This document shows, piece after piece, positions 23,450 through 34,753 of a stretch of DNA of 64,000 nt (positions are counted from its first letter, which is position 1; every line of letters starts with the position of its first letter). Below the pieces are notes generated by a model, which saw only the letters and a program-made list of their open reading frames with translations, was not told the DNA's origin and did no database searches. Source of the stretch: Cyathus striatus (Eukaryota; Basidiomycota; Agaricomycetes; Agaricales; Nidulariaceae); the NCBI GenBank assembly GCA_025738555.1, contig JAOVFP010000003.1, forward strand, positions 3,286,001 through 3,350,000, written 5' to 3'. A program made the translations under genes and the position numbers.

Positions 23450-24525
23450 CTAGTCTCGGCTACCCATCCGTTTGCGGCGATTCGTCCTAAAAAGGACTTC
23501 CCACCGCAACCGTCTGGGAAATGACCAGCCACTTTAGAAGGAGTGTGCATTCCGCGTTTATCGGGAATTCGGAAGGCTTGTCTTGCATGACAAAGGCCTG
23601 AAATGTTCACGTGATTTACCCGTTTTGGTATGTATTTCCTGCTTTGTAATCATAGAAATGTTTCGCGTCCTCCACCCATCCACAGTATGTTATTCATGTC
23701 CCCTTAGCTTTGCTACTCTGTATCGTTATTTTTTGATAAGGACTCTGTAAATTTGTTGTATCTACATCCTTCCAATTTAGTGAAGATTTGTCCCACTAAC
23801 AGTCAGTCTCAGAGTATTGTGTTTCATCATTTCTTTGATTTTATTGTCAGTCTCATTGTATATGTCTCATAGAATATCAGTATGTTCTCATTTTTATTTT
23901 AACTCACTAATTCAGTTCCACACCTTAGAATGTCACAGGCCAAATGGACATTCAACCAACTTGCACTATTTTTGTTTCTTTGACCTTTACAGTGCAGACA
24001 CAGAAAGTTGGGAGGGTTACAGAAGATTAAAGAAAAGTCTGTTTGTAAATTTTGACTGTAATAGTAGTTGCTTCAGGATTATTTTAATGTGTTCAAATGT
24101 CAATGCAATTCTTGTGTAATTCTCTTCAAATTCTCTTAAGTAATTACTAACATGTATACTTATAAGTACTACATCATTGACTATGAATTGGAGTACATGA
24201 AGCAGTATTATGGTCAGGGAACATGATTTAAAGATGTTGATAAAAAATAATGATACAGAGTAGCAAAACTAAGGGGACATGAATAACATACTGTGGATGG
24301 GTGGAGGACGCGAAACATTTCTATGATTACAAAGCAGGAAATACATACCAAAACGGGTAAATCACGTGAACATTTCAGGCCTTTGTCATGCAAGACAAGC
24401 CTTCCGAATTCCCGATAAACGCGGAATGCACACTCCTTCTAAAGTGGCTGGTCATTTCCCAGACGGTTGCGGTGGGAAGTCCTTTTAGGACGAATCGCCG
24501 CAAACGGATGGGTAGCCGAGACTAG
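23450..24525. mobile_element. 1.08-kb element with ~285-bp terminal inverted repeats and 7-bp target duplication
   Basis: The left arm (23450 to about 23735, starting CTAGTCTCGGCTACCC) is matched almost perfectly in inverted form by the right arm (about 24241-24525). Differences are a few substitutions and one A indel near 24485. GAATAGT flanks both sides (23443-23449 and 24526-24532), consistent with a 7-bp target duplication. The ~505-bp AT-rich centre has a 100-codon frame (23817-24119) with no recognisable domain and no transposase. This is therefore a non-autonomous foldback-type DNA transposon. The superfamily cannot be fixed from the ends. Confidence 0.88.
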
Positions 24526-24639
24526 GAATAGTCTCGATCAAAACTAGCGAGAAATGAAAGTACAATTTGAGCACAATAGAGAAATCAAACGTGGCGTCTT
24601 TACAGAAGGCCTAACGGCCACGCTAACAGACTGAGGTGA

Positions 24640-24960
24640 TAGCAGGTGATGGCTGTATCGTCGCGAGCATCAACGTTCAAACTGGCGTTCAGTCGAAGCA
24701 TGTAGAGAGCACCGGAAATTCGCTCTTAACCTTATTCAAATTCTGGGCCAGTTCTGGGCCCTGGCTAGTGTTCTTCAACCGTTACTTCCTACATGATAAG
24801 TGCACACATTCGCAGCTTGTAATACTGCCTGTGCTACCAACAACTGGAAGCCACTTAATTAAACTCCTCCGTGATTCGATATACATATGTATAGCACATG
24901 GACTCTGGAAACTTCCGTCCAACGTCTCTGTTACCTAAAGTTTTCGCAGTGTGGGAAGAC
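24640..24960 (+). repeat. Paralogous leader segment upstream of zinc-finger array 1
   Basis: The segment 24780-24940 aligns with 62220-62390 (for example TACATGATAAGTGC, CAACTGGAAG, TTAATTAAACT, CTTGTTACCTAA-like). A shared frame reads VLPVxxTTGSHLIKLL in both. In each case a zinc-finger exon array follows on the same strand, so this is probably the 5' part of the duplicated unit. It is damaged relative to the copy at 62 kb. Confidence 0.65.
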
Positions 24961-25078
24961 TTGAGGAAGCCCGCCGGTGCTCCGAGGCATATTTAGTGCG
25001 AACTTGCCTTCAGCCGCTCAAGCTTATCTTTCTTCCCACCCACCACTCACGTCCGCATACGCTGTGTATAGTACCGTC

Positions 25079-26612
25079 ATGCCTTCACAGACTCAGAAGT
25101 GGACATGCACTGTCTGTGAGCGCATGATGGCGGTTGGCTCAAAAGATGCGCACTTGGCTGGAAGGCGGCACAAAAAGAATATCGATCGTTCAAGTCCGAT
25201 ACGTACTGAAACTATTACTCGTCAAATAAATTCTTCGTGAGCGAGCTTCAGCACAATGCCAGTTGATTATACCTGTTTGAATATTAAAATAATCTACAGT
25301 ATACTTAGTGATGAGCAATGGTTTTGCGATGTCTGCGATGTCTGGGTAGCTGAAAGTGGCGAGAGTGCTCATTTAAAGAGCCAGATGCATTACAAAGAAG
25401 CAACATTTAAGCCATGGACATGTGGTGTTTGTAAACTGACAATGGCTAAAGGAGATAAAGCGCGCCATCTGTTGGCCACACAACACAACACGAACCCGGT
25501 TGCACCAAGTGGCGCCCAATGGGGACTCTGCAATGTCTGCAGTATCTTGATGGATGCGAAAGACATGGTCGACCATTTATCAGGAAAAAGACATCAAGCG
25601 AAAGTTGAATTGAAGCGTATGTTGTGAGTTACTTTCATTACACTAACACCTGAAAAATTCTAATGAAATTCTGGCCATCGTACACGAAAGTGTTCTACAA
25701 TCAGAAGCTGGTAAAAATTATGAAAAAGTATGGTTATGCTACTTTGGGATACCTAGGTGAGAATGCGTTGTCTGCCGTATCTCAATCGCAGGAAGAGACA
25801 GGGAAATGCATTTGTCAAGCAAGAAACATCGACTCAGAGCCAAATCCAATAAATATCAAAAAGATCAAGACCAGAATGGATCAACTAGCATTTCGTGCGT
25901 TACTTTGTACTACTAGGATATTTGAAAATTCTCTAATATGCTGTCCATGCATAAAATCAGCCCTCAATCAGGTACAAGTACAACAATTCAGGATGAGGGC
26001 TATTACCTCTGGGAACCGGTGGTTAACGTCGATTTGAAGCCGAAGATGTGAGTTACTTCGTATTACTGCAATATCTAAAAATAGTTTCTAATTCTCTGGT
26101 CGTCGTACATGGAAGTGACCCACGGTCAAAAGCCAGCAAAATTTACAACAAAGAAACACTTAAAGCCACTAGCGAGAAGCCTGTTGATTCACAGGCCCGA
26201 TGGGAATGCATCGTCTGCAGTACCTGGATGGACGTTCAGGACAAGGAAAATCATTTGTCAGGAAAGAAACATAAAAGTAAAGTCCAAAAGAAAGTCAGTC
26301 AGAATGATTCAACTAATGGCTCGTGAGTTACATTATACTACCACGAAGTCTAAAAGAGCTCTAATAATGTGATCATCGTAGTCCTCAATCAAATAAGAAC
26401 AATAAAGTTCAACATCACGACGGAGACAAGCTCGACACCATTGTTGAACCTGTCGATTTAAACTCTAAATGGAGATGTATCATTTGCGGTGCCTCAATGG
26501 CAGTCAGAGACAAAGTACACCATTTGTCTGGTAGGAGGCATCGAGAGAAAGAGAGACTCCAAGTGTTGAATAGCCAGAGCATATCAGCTAGCATGTCGTA
26601 AGTTGTTCCATA
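25079..26612 (+). CDS. Tandem U1/matrin-type C2H2 zinc-finger protein, array 1
   Basis: Seven fingers of the form C-x2-C-x11-H-x5-H follow each other, for example WTCTVCERMMAVGSKDAHL (about 25104), WFCDVC (25318), WTCGVC (25416), CNVC (25530), ECVVC (25771), WECIVC (26205) and WKCIIC-like WRCIIC (26470). This spacing is that of U1/matrin/JAZ fingers, which often bind double-stranded RNA. Introns recur with a near-identical start (GTGAGTTAC at about 25627, 26047 and 26325; GTAAGTT at 26599), showing exon-by-exon duplication. The finger near 25770 has TGA where the preceding tryptophan is expected, so that exon is damaged or skipped. Start ATG 25079 precedes the first finger by seven residues. 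Function is unknown. Either one multi-finger gene or a partly decayed array is possible. Confidence 0.65.
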
Positions 26613-27689
26613 CTGCAATATGTGTTCAAACCGACATTCTAATTTCTGCACACTACTATCCAAACTTAAGGCATCTATCCCTTACATGAAAACCCCGCCT
26701 CGGACTCAAATCACGCTGCTACGAGGATTATGGAGTATTTTGTACCAGTACTTAGCTCCATGTCGGCGAGGGAGTTCGGTATATAGCAGCCAAACTATAG
26801 TGTACTATATAAGTGGTGTATATTTTTTTAGCTCGAAATGCTTCGATCTATTAACTGAGAACTATTTAAAGCTTATCTTTGTCAGTGGGACAGAAGTAGA
26901 ACTAGTATAGTACTAACTGCTCACTTCAAATAATAATTACTCGTTGTCTTCGGTTGTCGGTAATCCCGGTGACGCGTGTTGACTTCCACACCTCGTAGAT
27001 TGGTTCCGACTGCCATCAACACCCCTCAATCTCTCTCGTTGACCAATTCAAACCAATTCCTTTCCCTTCTTGCCCGCCGCCCCCAACACTCTGTCTCTCT
27101 GAACGTATGTGTCGCTTCTCCCGCTGAGTTTTTCGGAGGTTTGTTTTAAATTGGTGCGCTTTCTATCTTACTACTTTACATTAAGCAATTTCTTACTTTC
27201 CATAACAATAAGCTGCTTTTTGTGACCACCGAAATGTATGTACAACGATAACACGAACGCACATGATTCTCCCCAGTCTCCCCTCACTGTTACCACACGC
27301 AAGAAACCATCTACGACAACATACGTGCTAATACCGAAGGCATGCACAGCGAAAACGACAATCCATACAGGAGAAATAAAAGTGGGATGACAAGGACCAG
27401 AATGGACCGGGAGGATGAGGTCGAGAGAGAAGTTGCGTGCCAGCAGGTATGCCCAGCTGCGGATCTTCCCCCTTCCAGCTTTTCCTCTGCTCTTCCCTCG
27501 TTCACTTTCTTTCTCCTTCTCCTGCATGCCCTTCTCCTTCTCCCATACGCTCTCTTCTTTCACATACCGTCCTCCTTCTTCTACACCTCCTCGCTCTTCC
27601 ACATTTAAGACATTCACTGACACACAGATTCTATACAGATTCTGCAGAAACGCTGGTGCCACTAAAAACTACTGTAATGCCGTACAATC
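26613..27689. other. Spacer
   Basis: No gene is supported. Long frames at about 27340-27800 come from a pyrimidine-rich tract (CTTTTCTCC-type) and are low-complexity in all frames. Confidence 0.5.
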
Positions 27690-28070
27690 GTGTTCATACT
27701 CCGGGGGCGCGTAATGGTGTACGTTTTGGGTTCGGAATGGATGGGTCTCGAAGCGGTCGTCGAAGTAGACGTATTCGACGACGACGACAACTGAGCCTCC
27801 TGTAACCATGGTGCCCTCCGCAGCACTGTCGCTGACAACCTTCGGCAGATCATGAGGGGAAATATGCGGATGACTAGCCTCATTCTTCCTCTTCAGCTCT
27901 GCGTCCGTGTAACCCTCATATTAATATTCTCCCTCTGCTCTTCACCGTCCTCACTTGGGCCCCACACTCTTCCCTTAAGCAGAACCATAGTCTGAATTGG
28001 AATCACCGTCCATCCACCTACCACCTACCACTCTTCGTACTAGTACGGGAAGCGAATCTTCCTGGCCGGG
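27690..28070 (-). pseudogene. Kinase-tail remnant, duplicate 2
   Basis: This stretch aligns with 19310-19740: GTTCGGAATGGAT, GACTAGCC..CATCCTTCCTC-like and CCATCCACCTAC blocks in the same order. The minus-strand translation VVEYVYFDDRFETHPFRT parallels VVEYVHFYDCVEAYPFRT of copy 1. The target site of the copia element (GCAAT, 28077-28081) lies at its end. It is a fragment only. Confidence 0.5.
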
Positions 28071-28081
28071 TGAATCGCAAT

Positions 28082-28352
28082 TATTGTGGTAGTATCTAAA
28101 TAAATAGTACTTACTGAGGCGCGCAGGTAACAGTGACTTAGGATCACACAATTAGGAGTAGGGAAATGGGGAATGGATTCAAACTTAATGTACATACAGG
28201 AATTTCGTTGTAATTTTATACTAATATATTTATCTACAATGTTCTACGAGAATCTACAATTTACATTCTAAATTGTTCTCGTTCTCGGTGAACTCGGCGT
28301 TCTCGAATGTACCCAGACATTCGTGCCGCTTCTGGCTTGCATCAGCACAACA
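28082..28352 (-). repeat. 3' LTR of the copia element
   Basis: In element orientation it begins TGTTGTGCTGATGC and ends CCACAATA. It is bounded on the inner side by the polypurine tract and on the outer side by the target duplication GCAAT. Confidence 0.93.
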
Positions 28353-28366
28353 CTCCCCTCAAGCCG
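28353..28366 (-). promoter_or_regulatory. Polypurine tract
   Basis: The minus strand reads TTGAGGGGAG directly before the 3' LTR. It overlaps the stop codon of the pol frame. Position and composition fit the plus-strand primer of an LTR element. Confidence 0.75.
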
Positions 28367-31300
28367 GAAGTAGGCCTAAGGCTTGTCTAAACTTTTCGTG
28401 CTTCGGTTTAGCTAGTGCCTTGGTGAAGATGTCCGCAGTCATTTCATCAGTAGGACAATAGAATAATTCAATAATAGAATTTTCTACTTTTTCTCTAACG
28501 AAATGGTTCTGTACATCAAAGTGTTTTGACCGCGCATGAAATTGTGGATCTTGAGTAAGCGCGATCGTGGATTGATTGTCGCAATACAATGTTGTAGGCT
28601 TGACTTGTCGATGGTATAAGTCTTGAAATAAATTTCTGAGCCAAATGATTTGACGTGTTGCGTGTGCGACGGCGCTATATTCGGGTTCGGTTGAAGATAG
28701 CGCAACGGTGGTTTGCTTCTTGGAACTCCAGGCAACTGCTGCACCACCCAGCATAACGGTGTACCCGGAAATGGACTTACGGTCGTCAATATCTGATGCG
28801 TAGTCGGCATCGGAGTACACTGTAAAAGAAATGTTTTGTTCCGCACTCGGATCAGCGCGATAAGTGATAACGTAATCACGTGTTCCTGCGAGATACCGAA
28901 GAACGCGCTTAAGCGCTGTCCAATGTGTCGGCTCTGGTCTCGCGTTAAACTTGCTCAGCTTCGTCACTGCAAACGCTATATCTGGCCTCGTATTCACTGC
29001 AGCGTACATCAAGCTTCCAACGGCTTCCGCGTAGCCTCGAACGAGTCGTCCGTCTGTAGGATTAGTAAGATCTGGGTTGTCTGAGTCGATATCCGGGTTA
29101 AGGTGAGTTTCTGACTCTTTTGACAAGATTACATTTGGATCTAACGGTGTGGCCACTGGATTTGCTTTATCCATGCCATATTTCTTTAGGATCTTGATTA
29201 TATAGTTCTTCTGGCCAATATTAATGGCTCTATTGTCCCTATCTCGAGAAATTTCGAGTCCTAGGAGGAGTTTGGGCTTTCCCAACTCTTTCGTCTCAAA
29301 TGCATTCTTCAGGTGAGCTTTAACTTCTTTCATTTCGCTGATTTCGTCTGTTAGTAGGAGTATATCATCTACCCAGACTGCGAGCATCACAAGTCGTCCT
29401 TCGGTCATCCGTGTATATACGCAATGGTCCGCTTCTGAACGCTGAAATCCGATTTCCATCAAGGTTTTATTCAATTTTCGATTCCATTCGCGTCCCGATT
29501 GCTTCAAGCCGTAAAGGGTCTTCAAAAAGTCGACATATACGTCCTGAACCATCATTAAATCCGTCTTGTTGGTCCATATATATTTCTTCTTGCAAATCTC
29601 CATTCAGGTATGCTCCCTTAACGTCTAACTGTTCTATTTCCATGTCTCTAAGTGCTCCAATTGCTAGCAACAATCTCAGGGAGTCAAGACGAACTACTGG
29701 GGCAAATGTTTCGGTATAGTCCATGCCTGGGACTTGGGAATAGCCTTTGGCAACGAGCCTGGCTTTATATCTCCCATCTTCCTTCTTGGTGAACACCCAT
29801 CTGCATCCAACAGCTTTCCTTCCTGCTGGTAAGTCCTCTAGCCTCCAGGTCCCTTTCTGAGCTAATGTATCGTATTCTTCGTTTATAGCTTGCTCCCATT
29901 TGTCTGCCTCGGGTGAGGACCTTGCCTCAACGATATTTCGAGGTATTTCTTCGATTTCAGTCCTTTCTGACAGCAAATAACACATCTCGTTGTCTTCTAA
30001 GTAATTGGACTGCTCCTCCTCATTGAAATTCGCATTGGTTGGTTTATGACTTCGTGGGGCTGCTGGCAAACGTGAATTCGGATTATCTAACTTCCTGTAG
30101 TTATGATCAGTGGTAGATCTCGAAGATCGACGTGGTGCGATGGGATTTGGTACTGGTAAGTTATCTTCGGTCTCTGGACTCTGTTCTACAGGTACTGACT
30201 TCGATTTCTCAATTGTAGCTTGTATCTTCGCATTCTGGTTCTCCTGCTTCACACTAGGTATGCGTGTATTCGATTCTGTGTTCGTTTCGCACTTATTACC
30301 TTCTATTTTTGTTTCTAAAGGTTTAATTTCTGATTTAGGTAATTTAGGAGACTGTGGATCGATATTTCCATTGTTCTCCCCCTCGAGCCTCAGTCTAGGC
30401 ATACTGGGCAACTCAACGGCCTCGATTTCAACTTCGGCCTCGGAAAATACGAAATTTCGCGATACTTTAACTCTCTTTGTCTCCAAATCGTAATAGCGAA
30501 CGGCTCCGGGTCCATCCTCAAATCCTACAAAGGTATGTTTCGTTGATTTTGGTGCTAGCTTTGATTGCTTAACACCTTGGTGTAGTATCCATACATCGCA
30601 CCCAAATTCCCTAAAATGTGAAACATCCGGCTTCCTTTTATTCCAAGCTTCCTCAGGTGTCGTCCCTTCAAGTGCTCGTGTTGGTGCCCGGTTCCGTAAA
30701 TACGCAGCATGTCGAACTGCTTCAGCCCAAAGTGGGGTAGGTAAATTCTTCTCAATAAGCATTGCTCTCGCTAACTCAATTAAAGTGCGGTTAAATCGTT
30801 CGGCTACTCCGTTCTGTGACGGTGAGTAGGGGGCTGTGGTTTGCAGCTCGATTCCTTTCGTGCTGCACCACTGTTTTACTTTCTTATTGATATATTCGCC
30901 TCCGTTATCGACTCTGAGGGTCTTCGGGCAGTGCTCAAACTTGTTCTCAACATAAGTAAGGTATTCTATTAATTTATCGCAAGCTTCTGACTTTTTCTTC
31001 ATGAATAGCACTGTGCATCGTCGTGTTGCATCATCCGTGAACGATATGTAATATGTGGAGCCTCCCACTGACTGTACACGAGCTGGACCCCAAACATCAC
31101 TGTGGGTGAGTTCTCCAGGTGTCTCAGATCGATTATCGGCTTCCTTAGGGTATTTCTGTCGACTTTGCTTCGCCTGTATGCAAGACTCACACTGAATAAA
31201 TGGTGGGCTGTTCGGATCGATTGTAAGTCCATTAACTAGTCCTTTCCTAACGAGTTTCTCAAGTCCTGTAATCCCTAGATGTCCATACTTCTTATGAAGC

Positions 31301-32784
31301 GAATTCCAAGTGTCTACAGGTGCTACAGCTATGTTAGCTTGCTCACTGGCATCCTGTACCTTTGCTTTCGCATTCATAACATACAAATTCTGTCCGGTAA
31401 GTGTTCCTGTTGCTAAAATATGATTAGATTGGTCAATAAATCTGATTTTTCCTTGTCCTAGAACACTTCCAAACTCTGCTCTATCAAGTCTACCAACTGA
31501 AAGCAAGTTATTGTTCGCATTTGGTGCATATAATACATTCTGTAAGTGGTTAGTGACGATTTTACCTTCTATTTGACACTCTAACTCAACTGTACCTTGT
31601 CCTAGGGCCTTAATGGATGTATTGCCAATGCCTTTAATCGATTTCGACGTCAGCGGCTCAAAGGTTACGAAGGTGTTACGGTCATTACAAATATGCGACG
31701 TTGTTCCGGAATCTGCGAGCCAAGTATCTCGCGATATGTCACTAGAAAACTGTCCATTGTTAAGGTAAGTTCTGTCCTCCAATTTCGAATTTTTATCAGA
31801 ATTGTACTCACTGCAATTATATGCTGCATCCTTTAGGTCTGTATTCGCTCCCGACGATTCAGCCTGGTTGGCACGGTCACTACTGCTGCCTTTCCGCTTT
31901 TTTCGACGCGGCCCTTTACCTTCGGATCCGCCACCTTTCGACCAACACTCATCCCGAGTATGTCCTGTCTTGTGGCAATTATAGCATTCGATTTTCGACT
32001 TGTCCCGCGGCTTCGATTTCGACATTTGAGCCTGCATCGCGATATCATTCGCATTCTGGCCAAGCTTCTCCTTCCGACGGCGGTCTTCCTCAAGAATTAG
32101 GGAAATAAGCTCAAAGGAGGTTAAAGACCATAACTTCTCTGTTGTGGTACTGTCCTCTGTCGATTTTTTACCATCTGACTTAGACTTACTCACAGAAGTG
32201 TTTGCACCTAGATATGCTGTAGTGAACTGGTCCCAAGATTCTGGAAGTGAAGAGATTAATATCGTTGTGAATTCATCTTCTTCTATTAAGCTACCAAGTA
32301 AGTGCAATTCTTCCTGAATTCTTCTCAGCTCCGTGATATGCGTACTAATATCCATCCCTTCTTCGGCCACAGTGCGATACAAACGCCTACGTGCCGAGAT
32401 AATACCCATCTTACCTCGCGGCTCCTTCACTGTCTTCAACTGGGCCCACATTTGCGCGGCAGTCTTGGCTCCCGCGATGTGTATCATCTGCGGATCGCTC
32501 AAGGTAAGCTCAATTTGAGTTTGTGCTCGTGCGTCACCATCTATCCATGTCTCTAACTCTTTCTCATTTTCCTTCTTTACCTTCTCAGTCGCTTCATCCG
32601 ACGAGCTTTCCTTTGAGGATTTCACTGTCGGCTTGCTTAAGGTACCTTCGGCATATTTCAAGAGATTTCGGTCACGCAAAATGCTCGTAATACGGTGCTT
32701 CCACGGTAACCAATTGTCTTCTCGAAGAAGCTCGATGCGGTAAAGGCTTGATGGGGTGGAGTCAGATGATGTGGAATTCGACAT
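28359..32784 (-). pseudogene. Copia gag-pol polyprotein, broken once by a frameshift in RT
   Basis: The 5' frame (32784-29467) has a UBN2-type gag, zinc knuckle CYNCHKTGHTRDEC (residues 267-280), protease WLADSGTTSHIC (about 355-366) and the GAG-pre-integrase block HKKYGHLG. The integrase shows HSDVWGPA, DNGGEY and NGVAERFNRTL, and RT begins with DYTETFAPVVRLDSLR and DVKGAYLNGDL. The second frame (29603-28359) continues RT with TLYGLKQSGREWN and the catalytic VWVDDILLL, followed by RNase H (VYSDADYASD, LYCDNQSTIAL). The two frames overlap near 29530, where a run of T's on the coding strand differs by one base from what the protein alignment needs. Otherwise no stop was noticed. The break could be real or a homopolymer error, so near-autonomy is possible. 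Confidence 0.9.
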
Positions 32785-32856
32785 TTCGACTTAGGTGGTG
32801 CTCAGGATGTACAGGGGTTAAAAGTATGTATTCTAGTCTTTAGTTACTGTAGGGCG

Positions 32857-32869
32857 GGGCCCATAACCT
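32857..32869 (-). promoter_or_regulatory. Primer-binding site matching the anticodon half of initiator tRNA-Met
   Basis: Directly inside the 5' LTR the minus strand reads GGTTATGGGCCC. Its complement GGGCCCATAACC resembles the anticodon stem-loop (CAU anticodon followed by AACC) of eukaryotic initiator tRNA-Met. Priming from a half-tRNA cut in the anticodon loop is known for Drosophila copia. Position may be off by one base. Confidence 0.6.
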
Positions 32870-33139
32870 ATTGTGGTAGTATCTAAATAAATAGTACTTA
32901 CTGAGGCGCGCAGGTAACAGTGACTTAGGATCACACAATTAGGAGTAGGGAAATGGGGAATGGATTCAAACTTAATGTACATACAGGAATTTCGTTGTAA
33001 TTTTATACTAATATATTTATCTACAATGTTCTACGAGAATCTACAATTTACATTCTAAATTGTTCTCGTTCTCGGTGAACTCGGCGTTCTCGAATGTACC
33101 CAGACATTCGTGCCGCTTCTGGCTTGCATCAGCACAACA
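32869..33139 (-). repeat. 5' LTR of the copia element
   Basis: Same sequence as 28082-28352, within the precision of reading by eye. The outer side abuts the second GCAAT copy (33140-33144). Gag starts only 85 bp downstream. The inner boundary is certain to within about one base. Confidence 0.92.
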
Positions 33140-33321
33140 GCAATTGCCCTACGTTGGCCATTCTTTCAGGTCAGCGTTGACTAATATTAAGGAAGGATTT
33201 ACAATAAAGTCCTTGTCTGAAAGTAGTACGTCAACATGCTATTCCAAGAACATGCTAGGACGGGAAGTGCGATCTATCTCTGCACACCAAACACCCACGT
33301 TCAACGTTCAGCACCCACATC

Positions 33322-34530
33322 CAAGGGGGCACGCCAAAAAAAATAACTGACCTGGGGTCGGTTTTTTTCTTTTCGAGATGTCGACCTACCCTACCTACCT
33401 ATAAAGGATGACTAATCCGATCAATTTCCTAATATGGATGTCATCTATTTTTATCTTGTCTCGGCTAAGTTTACTGAGTCCCGACAATGCTACTAGCTAC
33501 TAGCTACTATGACCTTTCGGAACCAACTATAGTATGAAGTACTTACTCTAATGTAACTCTAGCGTGCTTGCTTACCTTTAACTCTTCCTCCTTCATTGTT
33601 TTTACATGCGCTGCAAGTCCAAGTACATGGAATAGGCTCATTGGAAATGCAGTAGTCGTGGTACTGTGAAAAGATTTGGTAAGTTTGATAGCAGACATGT
33701 GCATATGTTACTTACATATTCAGTTTCACATCCAACATAATTACACTTCACAGCGTGAGGATTCAACTTGTCAACAGCAAATCCACAGAGGCAACTGTTC
33801 AGTCCAATGAACTTGCGAATCCGATTTCATGGGGGCAACACTTTTGTTTTACCCGCTGCTTTGGTGAATGGCATGCTGGAAGATGTTGAAGGCTTGTATA
33901 CAGTATGCCAGACCTTCAGTATTGTCACTGGTATCTACAACTGAAGAGTCAATATTCTTCGTTTCGTTGCGGGTAAGTAAGATTATTTATAGTGCTCATG
34001 CACTCCCCATATGATTATGGATAAGGTTCTGAATTCCACCTTTTGAGCAGTTCTTACCATTCTGGGCAAATGGTATATCCCTCGGAGTTGATAACTCCTG
34101 GTGGTGCTGGAGGTAGCGGTGCATGCAGCTGTGTCTATTCATCAGATATAAGTATTAGATGTGCCAATAGCTAGTGCCATGCAATAACATACTGAGTGCA
34201 TTGTGAATGTGCTGTATTCGCTGTCAATGATGGCGTGCAATAAAAAATAGTTCGGTGGCATAATCATAAGATAAGATAACAAAAATCTTATCTACAACGA
34301 TCAGATATGATGCACATCAAGTATTATTTGTATGGTACACCGCTCAGAGCTGCCGATTTAACAACAGGACACATGAACCCATAAATATATAGCTAATAAT
34401 ATATTAGAAATACTCTTCTGAAGCCTCTCGAAGCATAAGTGCAAGTGGTTCCATAATTTTTTTTCTGGCCTTCGGCCTGACCCTACCTACCCTACCCCCC
34501 GTGGGAAATTACGGTTGGCGTGCCCCCTTG
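33322..34530. mobile_element. 1.2-kb DNA transposon with 16-bp TIRs and 8-bp target duplication (hAT- or KDZ-like)
   Basis: CAAGGGGGCACGCCAA at 33322-33337 is perfectly repeated in inverted form ending at 34530. CCCACATC flanks both sides (33314-33321 and 34531-34538), an 8-bp target duplication. The 8-bp duplication with CA(A/G)GGG ends is typical of hAT and KDZ elements. Only a small coding remnant is inside, so this is a non-autonomous or deleted copy. CCTACC-rich stretches lie just inside both ends. Confidence 0.9.
33580..33830 (-). pseudogene. PHD-like cysteine-cluster exons inside the TIR element
   Basis: Two minus-strand exons separated by a 52-bp intron (33715-33664, GTAAGT...CAG) read LNSCLCGFAVDKLNPHAVKC, NYVGCETEY then YHDYCISNEP and WTCSACKN. 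The C-x-C, C-x4-C, H-x2-C and C-x2-C spacing resembles a PHD/treble-clef finger. In basidiomycetes such modules are found in transposon-encoded proteins, often at the C-terminus. The rest of any transposase is absent, so this is probably the tail left after internal deletion. Confidence 0.55.
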
Positions 34531-34538
34531 CCCACATC

Positions 34539-34753
34539 CTTCCAATATGTACAGAGATGTCATGCCCCGCATTCTTCATTACTTACCTCAGACGAAACGT
34601 ACTCGAAGATTCCAGCGAGCGAGATTAGCTGCTCTTCATACGAATGAAAATGTTTAGCGCTACAGATCTGGCAACTTGGTTCCAATGAACAAGTTGTCCA
34701 CAAGTATTGACAAATCAATCCCTGGTTACGCGCCGCGGCGTGACTGTAAGTGA
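34539..34753. other. Host sequence at the left flank of the Helitron array
   Basis: Short stretch between the TIR element and the Helitron array. It ends ...CTGTAAGTGA, the A being the 5' half of the A/T target seen on the plus strand. No gene was seen. Confidence 0.5.

Larger units (their letters stand above)
28082..33139 (-). mobile_element. Ty1/copia LTR retrotransposon
   Basis: A complete ~5.06-kb element in minus orientation with ~270-bp LTRs at both ends, flanked by the 5-bp duplication GCAAT (28077-28081 and 33140-33144). The order gag, protease, integrase, RT, RNase H is the copia order. The LTRs look identical by eye over their whole length, so insertion was recent. The element sits between the kinase-tail remnant and the 33-kb TIR element. 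Confidence 0.95.

Noticed and set aside
27342..27805. Candidate secreted or membrane protein with Leu/Phe/Ser-rich sequence
   Set aside because: It comes from a pyrimidine tract that is open in several frames; there is no domain and no splice support.
29411..32556. Plus-strand open frames across 29.4-32.6 kb
   Set aside because: They are antisense shadows of the copia polyprotein.
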